This document shows, piece by piece, positions 41,354 to 44,843 of a stretch of 44,843 nt of DNA. Location of the stretch: the IMG/VR virus record IMGVR_UViG_3300035698_013031, positions 1 through 44,843 of that record, one strand, 5' to 3'. The stretch comes from a virus. Both the position numbers and the translations under genes were made by a program. The notes under the pieces are model-generated. The model was not told the origin of the DNA and searched no databases. It saw nothing but the letters and a program-made list of their open reading frames with translations. Every line of letters begins with the position of its first letter. Positions within the stretch are counted from its first letter, which is position 1.

Positions 41354-41527
41354 CTATAAGTCTCCCATGTTCATCGTACATTGAATGGACATGGAAGGCT
41401 TATCTACCCAGCACTCCTCAAGCTGAAACGATTTCATTGTAGCAACCTTTCCTTCGTAAAACCCTAAGTAAAGACACCCTAAAGCAGTTACCACATAAAA
41501 AATCAAAAGAAAAAGGAATAGTCTCAA
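41354..41527 (-). CDS. 57-residue single-span membrane protein
   Basis: The frame opens with TTG at 41527, overlapping the stop of the TMTC-like gene as TTGA, with GGGAGGG eight bases upstream. Residues 3-23 form one membrane span (LFLFLLIFYVVTALGCLYLGF); the rest is polar. It ends one base after the convergent endolysin-like gene, so it fills the whole gap. The coupling and ribosome binding site make it likely real. A role linked to its membrane neighbour is inference. Confidence 0.65.
   Translation of the reverse strand: MRLFLFLLIFYVVTALGCLYLGFYEGKVATMKSFQLEECWVDKPSMSIQCTMNMGDL
41356..41403. other. Strong 19-bp hairpin between convergent operons
   Basis: The arms ATAAGTCTCCCATGTTCAT (41356-41374) and ATGGACATGGAAGGCTTAT (41385-41403) pair with two wobble pairs and one mismatch around a 10-base loop. 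It stands where the two longest operons meet. No T-run follows on either strand, so if it stops transcription it does so by another mechanism. It lies in the coding sequence of the 57-residue gene. Confidence 0.55.
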
Positions 41528-42954
41528 TGTATGATCCCTCCCTTTGGTATGATGATCTTAGGAGCGTCCTGGGCCTTCTTTGTCTGCCTGTCCAGCTCCG
41601 CTCTCATCTTTAGGTCCTTACCGATCTTCTTCCAGTTCTTCTTCTGATCGATCATTTCGTTAATCAACTTCTTTTCCCGGTTACAGCTGTACTTCTCAAG
41701 CAGCTCAATGGTCTTATCCATTTCCTCAAGGCCTTGGTCTACATATCCAGTTTTACAAAGGTACGCTGCAAAATTCATATGCATTTGCCACGATCTTGGA
41801 TTTAGATCTACGGACCGGCGGATCAGGTACGCTATCATATTTATCATAAATGGCGGATACTGGTCTAGCGGCATAATAGTCAAATAAAGCTGCCCTAGAA
41901 GCCCGTAGCTGTCTCCACGCGTAGGAACCTGATCACAATCGTCCATAAGCATGTTTTCCTGTGTCAGAAACTTCCTGGTTCCTATATAGGTCCTGCAAGC
42001 GAAGAACCCAGCAATTCCAACAACTACCATAGGCCATGGTGATAAGACCACGCCCGCTACAGCACATAACCCAGGCAGAGCAATGTAAATGTAGCGTTGG
42101 GCGTAGGTCTGTCCAACAAGGTTAAATTGGCAATGTAGGCCTATGAGAATAAAGAACCATAGGATCCCAAGGGGGCATGCCAATAACCCGAGGATAAATA
42201 AAGGTATCATAAGCGCCAGGCCTAGCCAAAACTCTGCATTCCAGGCGTGTTTTTCTTTATATACGTCTTCAAAATCGCGTATGCTTTCAGCCCAATCGTC
42301 AAAAAGCTTGACTCTCATTGGTATGATAGACTCAAAAGTGTACCTTGCAACAACCTTTACCATAAAGGCCAGCCTATTAAGGGGGAAATCCGTCCTAGAG
42401 ATAACTTTCCCTTCGTTGATCCCTTTCCTGGTAGAAAGTCCGAGCCTGAACTTCTTTCCATTAAGGAAAATAGCCATAGGCCAGATTAGCAAGACGCCAA
42501 GAGGGTTCCCGGAACATAGAAGCACAAACGGAAATGGAATAGCGTCAAAAGTTGAGCACATGGCTACCCAGTAAAAGATAGCTCCGCCTATCATGCCCCA
42601 TCCTGGGAACGTATGAATGAAGAAGTAGCCTATTAAGAGAAAGTACGTTGTTGTAGCGTAATAGTTTCCCGTTACCCACGCGGCTCCCCAGAGGCCCATA
42701 GGGTGAACGGCAAATAGCAAAGAAGCTTCCCAGCCCCAGAGCATGTAAATAACGCTTGTATTGACACAGTGCATGCCGATCATGAACGGATGAACCCACC
42801 AGTGAGGCTTGGTCATATAGAATTTAGGATCCTTAGACGCAATCTCTGGCATAGGGTACTTGTGCCGAGCTGTATAATCATCAATTAAGAAAAAAGCCTT
42901 ACATGTTTTCCAGTATAGGCCAGCGATTATTGCAATTATGATCCATAGTGACAT
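41524..42954 (-). CDS. TMTC-like membrane glycosyltransferase with TPR-like C-terminus
   Basis: This 476-residue protein has about eight to ten predicted membrane spans and a soluble C-terminus. It resembles TMTC/PMT-type GT-C glycosyltransferases: an N-terminal acidic pair (LIDDYTAR, D25 and D26), LFAVHPMGLWGAAWVTG (80-96) like the TMTC motif LFALHPVHVEAVAWISG, and AQRYIYIALPG (285-295). The tail (about 370-425) looks like TPR helices (MNFAAYLCKTGYVDQGLEEMDKTIELL, shown in part). Such enzymes use polyprenol-linked sugars on the outer face of the membrane. It may modify a host surface glycan or phage protein. AAAGGAG precedes the ATG. Confidence 0.7.
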   Translation of the reverse strand: MSLWIIIAIIAGLYWKTCKAFFLIDDYTARHKYPMPEIASKDPKFYMTKPHWWVHPFMIGMHCVNTSVIYMLWGWEASLLFAVHPMGLWGAAWVTGNYYATTTYFLLIGYFFIHTFPGWGMIGGAIFYWVAMCSTFDAIPFPFVLLCSGNPLGVLLIWPMAIFLNGKKFRLGLSTRKGINEGKVISRTDFPLNRLAFMVKVVARYTFESIIPMRVKLFDDWAESIRDFEDVYKEKHAWNAEFWLGLALMIPLFILGLLACPLGILWFFILIGLHCQFNLVGQTYAQRYIYIALPGLCAVAGVVLSPWPMVVVGIAGFFACRTYIGTRKFLTQENMLMDDCDQVPTRGDSYGLLGQLYLTIMPLDQYPPFMINMIAYLIRRSVDLNPRSWQMHMNFAAYLCKTGYVDQGLEEMDKTIELLEKYSCNREKKLINEMIDQKKNWKKIGKDLKMRAELDRQTKKAQDAPKIIIPKGGIIH

Positions 42955-43226
42955 AATATCTCCTTTACTTCATCAAGGCTTTCAACAAAGTAGGCCATGA
43001 TGTGGTTATTTCTTAATTGTTTTACCCTAGATTTCTGAATTTTTTTCCTTACCCCTCCTGGCTTCTTTACTTCAAACCAAACGCTTACACTGCCCCAAGC
43101 GAAATATATGTCTGGGATCCCCACAACTCCGAAAACGGCGTCCTCGTGGATCTTCCATACTACAGCGCCTGGGTGTGCTTCTCTTAGCCATTTTATGATC
43201 TTATTTTGGATTTGAGCTTCGCTCAT
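42936..43226 (-). CDS. VRR-NUC domain nuclease
   Basis: This 96-residue protein is a single VRR-NUC domain, a PD-(D/E)XK-type nuclease found in phages and in FAN1. The core is visible as GIPDIYFAW (36-44) and VWFEVKKPGG (49-58), with D39, E52 and K54 as the metal/catalytic set, and the initial helix with E3 and Q5 (MSEAQIQNKIIKWL). It may resolve branched DNA. GGGGGGAAGGA precedes the ATG. It overlaps the TMTC-like gene by 19 bases. Confidence 0.9.
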   Translation of the reverse strand: MSEAQIQNKIIKWLREAHPGAVVWKIHEDAVFGVVGIPDIYFAWGSVSVWFEVKKPGGVRKKIQKSRVKQLRNNHIMAYFVESLDEVKEILCHYGS

Positions 43227-43280
43227 TCTTCCTTCCCCCCTATTGTGATAATGTCGGTGGTGAGATTAAAAATTAATTAT

Positions 43281-44453
43281 CTAACCCTTTATAACTCCTA
43301 ATGGTTCTAACTTTACAACAATATCAACTAAATCCGATTGCTCTTCCATAACAACATCAATGTCTTTGTATGCTCCGCTGGCTTCATCTAGGTCATTCTT
43401 GTGTCTAATGCTATGGACAATACCATCCATTGCCTTAATCTCATCTTCTAGTATAAGCTCATGCTTTGCTTTAGTTCGGCTCATCTTACGACCTGCTCCA
43501 TGAGAACAAGATTTAAAACTTTCTTCATTGCCTTTACCCATAACAATATAAGAAGATGTACCTTGGGAGCCTGGAATAATACCAAGTTGTCCTGCCCTAG
43601 CCATAGTAGCACCTTTTCTATGTACCATAACATTTGATCCAAAATGATGTTCCACTTGAGCAAAATTATGATGAATATTAATTTCTGGTTCAAATTCACA
43701 AGGACAAACTAAATTAACACAAACCTTAATATCTTCCAGCATCTTTTTTCTGTTTTCATAGGCAAACTCTAAGGCGAAGTTCATAGCTTTTAGATAATCT
43801 TGTCCTTCTTTGGTGGTCAAAGGAAGAAACGCAAGCCCATCATCTCCCTTAAACTCTGGAACATTTGAGTACCACATCAAGCATAGGTCTTGTGCAACTC
43901 TATTGTAGTGATTCGCAATCTTGTACCCTAGATTTCTGCTACCACTATGTACCATTATCCAAATGAATCCATCATTACCTTTTTGTAGTTCAATGAAGTG
44001 GTTTCCACCTCCAAGAGTTCCTAGTTGCTTCATAGCAGAACTAAGTTCTTGTTGAATAATGGGAATATCAGGAGCATTGGTAAATCCTTCCCACTCTTGT
44101 GCTTTACCTCTATGATTGAAACCGACCGGAACAGCACTTCTTATGCCACCCTTAAACTCCTTGGAACCTCCAAATATTTGTTTTATTTCATCAATATAAA
44201 GATTAGTAAGGGATGTTTTAACAGCACACATACCACATCCAATATCAACACCAACTGCATTAGGAATAACAATTCCCTTAGTTGCAATGACTCCACCGAT
44301 AGGCATACCGTATCCTTGGTGGGTGTCTGGCATTAGACAAACCTGTTTGAATATAAATGGGAGATTTGCTAAATTTTTTGCTTGGTCTATGGCACCTTCT
44401 TCTGGATTATTACACCAACTTTTTATTGGTACTTTTTCATTATAAATTTTCAT
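43281..44453 (-). CDS. rtcB: RtcB-type RNA ligase
   Basis: This 390-residue protein is a GTP-dependent RNA ligase joining 2',3'-cyclic phosphate or 3'-phosphate ends to 5'-OH ends. Visible motifs are MPDTHQGYGMPIGG (41-54), the metal ligands in GVDIGCGM (68-75, D70 and C73), GGGNHF (148-153), MVHSGSR (167-173), HHNF (261-264) and HGAGR with H318, the histidine that carries GMP. The length is that of the short RtcB class. A phage copy could repair tRNA or other RNA cut by host anticodon nucleases. It is AT-rich and GATC-poor, unlike most of the genome. Confidence 0.95.
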   Translation of the reverse strand: MKIYNEKVPIKSWCNNPEEGAIDQAKNLANLPFIFKQVCLMPDTHQGYGMPIGGVIATKGIVIPNAVGVDIGCGMCAVKTSLTNLYIDEIKQIFGGSKEFKGGIRSAVPVGFNHRGKAQEWEGFTNAPDIPIIQQELSSAMKQLGTLGGGNHFIELQKGNDGFIWIMVHSGSRNLGYKIANHYNRVAQDLCLMWYSNVPEFKGDDGLAFLPLTTKEGQDYLKAMNFALEFAYENRKKMLEDIKVCVNLVCPCEFEPEINIHHNFAQVEHHFGSNVMVHRKGATMARAGQLGIIPGSQGTSSYIVMGKGNEESFKSCSHGAGRKMSRTKAKHELILEDEIKAMDGIVHSIRHKNDLDEASGAYKDIDVVMEEQSDLVDIVVKLEPLGVIKG

Positions 44454-44666
44454 CTATTTCCCCTCCTTTAAATTAGCAACTCCTAAACTAAGGCTTAATT
44501 TGTTTAATGCGTCTGCCCTGTCGGTTGCTTCAAAAGGCTTACAAACTTTCTGGACAAAATCATTTCCTTCGCAATCTCCGGTGTAATCCTCATGGTCGCC
44601 GAACCAACGCTTTAATTGAATTGTTCCATTACTATGTAAATATCCCCACCACATTAAATTGTTCAT
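44454..44666 (-). CDS. Hypothetical phage protein
   Basis: This 70-residue protein starts MNNLMWWGYLHSNGTIQLKRWFGDHEDY, rich in Trp and Asp. Its stop directly touches the RtcB start. Small proteins of this kind are found near RtcB-like genes in phages; I cannot name a function. A GTG three bases earlier is also possible. GGGGG lies seven bases before the ATG. Confidence 0.65.
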   Translation of the reverse strand: MNNLMWWGYLHSNGTIQLKRWFGDHEDYTGDCEGNDFVQKVCKPFEATDRADALNKLSLSLGVANLKEGK

Positions 44667-44693
44667 CACTTATCCCCCGTTAAAGCTGATTAA
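44662..44693. repeat. 32-bp direct repeat, copy B
   Basis: This matches 91-122 with two mismatches and carries the ribosome binding site and start of the 71-residue gene on the minus strand. It also covers the stop codon of the 82-residue gene. Confidence 0.85.
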
Positions 44694-44843
44694 TTTCGCT
44701 TTATTCTCTTTTTAATTTTTTCTATTAAATCAGGAAATGCTTGGCAAAATGTATATGCTGTAAATGCTTGACGATATTCATCATCACCTTTCATAGTGTT
44801 TTTTTGCACATATTTTAATAAGTCAGCAAAGATAAAAAGACTA
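44690..44843 (-). CDS. Hypothetical protein, C-terminal part (continues from base 1)
   Basis: The minus-strand frame is open from the right end to a TAA at 44692-44690. Base 44843 completes the codon begun at bases 2 and 1 (ATT), and the frame then continues to give the last 50 residues of the 82-residue protein, ending DLIEKIKKRIKRN. This is direct evidence that the window ends join. Confidence 0.7.
   Translation of the reverse strand, partial: SLFIFADLLKYVQKNTMKGDDEYRQAFTAYTFCQAFPDLIEKIKKRIKRN

Noticed and set aside
1-44843. Prophage or integrated state
   Set aside because: No integrase, attachment site or bacterial flanking gene is seen, and the ends join in frame.
1-44843. tRNA genes
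   Set aside because: No cloverleaf with a TTCGA-type arm and CCA end was found by eye; a covariance search would settle it.

Overview
The window reads as the complete, closed genome of a tailed phage of the short-tailed (podovirus) type. The late genes run in T7/BPP-1-like order: terminase, portal, Bbp19-like protein, scaffold, major capsid protein, Bbp16-like cement protein, tail adaptor, tail nozzle, gp13/gp14-like internal proteins, large internal virion proteins, tail fibre. A gene running off the left end (minus strand, base 95 to 1) continues in exactly the right frame at the right end (44843 to 44690) and gives a coherent 82-residue protein, so the 44,843 bases appear to be one circle cut inside a gene. 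The host is probably a diderm bacterium: a small lipoprotein sits in the lysis cluster and two tail-associated proteins carry Sec signal peptides. I cannot name the host phylum.

There are four transcription blocks. (1) A rightward replication block, about 1.8-7.3 kb: small ribbon-helix-helix regulator, PD-(D/E)XK nuclease, single-strand DNA-binding protein, methyltransferase, zinc-finger-only primase fragment, VirE-type helicase, and several small zinc-finger proteins. It ends in a strong intrinsic terminator at 7310-7351. (2) A leftward block, 12.65 down to 7.26 kb, GC-rich and dense in GATC: SWIM, GP88, DUF932 and other small proteins, then an AT-richer end with a GHKL-like ATPase whose motifs look circularly permuted. 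(3) The rightward late block, 13.5-41.35 kb: packaging, an anti-defence protein resembling Tad1 (a cyclic-nucleotide sponge), virion genes, tail fibres, lysis. (4) A leftward block starting at 1745, crossing the window ends and running to 41354: SNF2-type helicase, small proteins, RtcB RNA ligase, VRR-NUC nuclease, a TMTC-like membrane glycosyltransferase and a 57-residue membrane protein.

Control seems concentrated in two divergent regions. At 1.75-1.85 kb two sigma70-type promoters stand back to back around a 20-bp palindrome next to the RHH gene. At 12.66-13.52 kb a gene-free region holds nine copies of a 7-bp motif, inverted repeats and a promoter on each side. A third candidate control site is a six-unit 11-bp iteron array with two consensus DnaA boxes at 9041-9106. 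No DNA polymerase, RNA polymerase, integrase, tRNA, CRISPR array or reverse transcriptase is visible, so replication probably leans on host polymerase.

Base composition is mosaic. GATC is frequent in most of the genome, densest in 9.1-11.9 kb, and nearly absent from 35.0-40.0 kb (the beta-helix tail proteins) and from about 43.3 kb through the junction to 0.86 kb (RtcB and neighbours). This suggests that those blocks were acquired separately.
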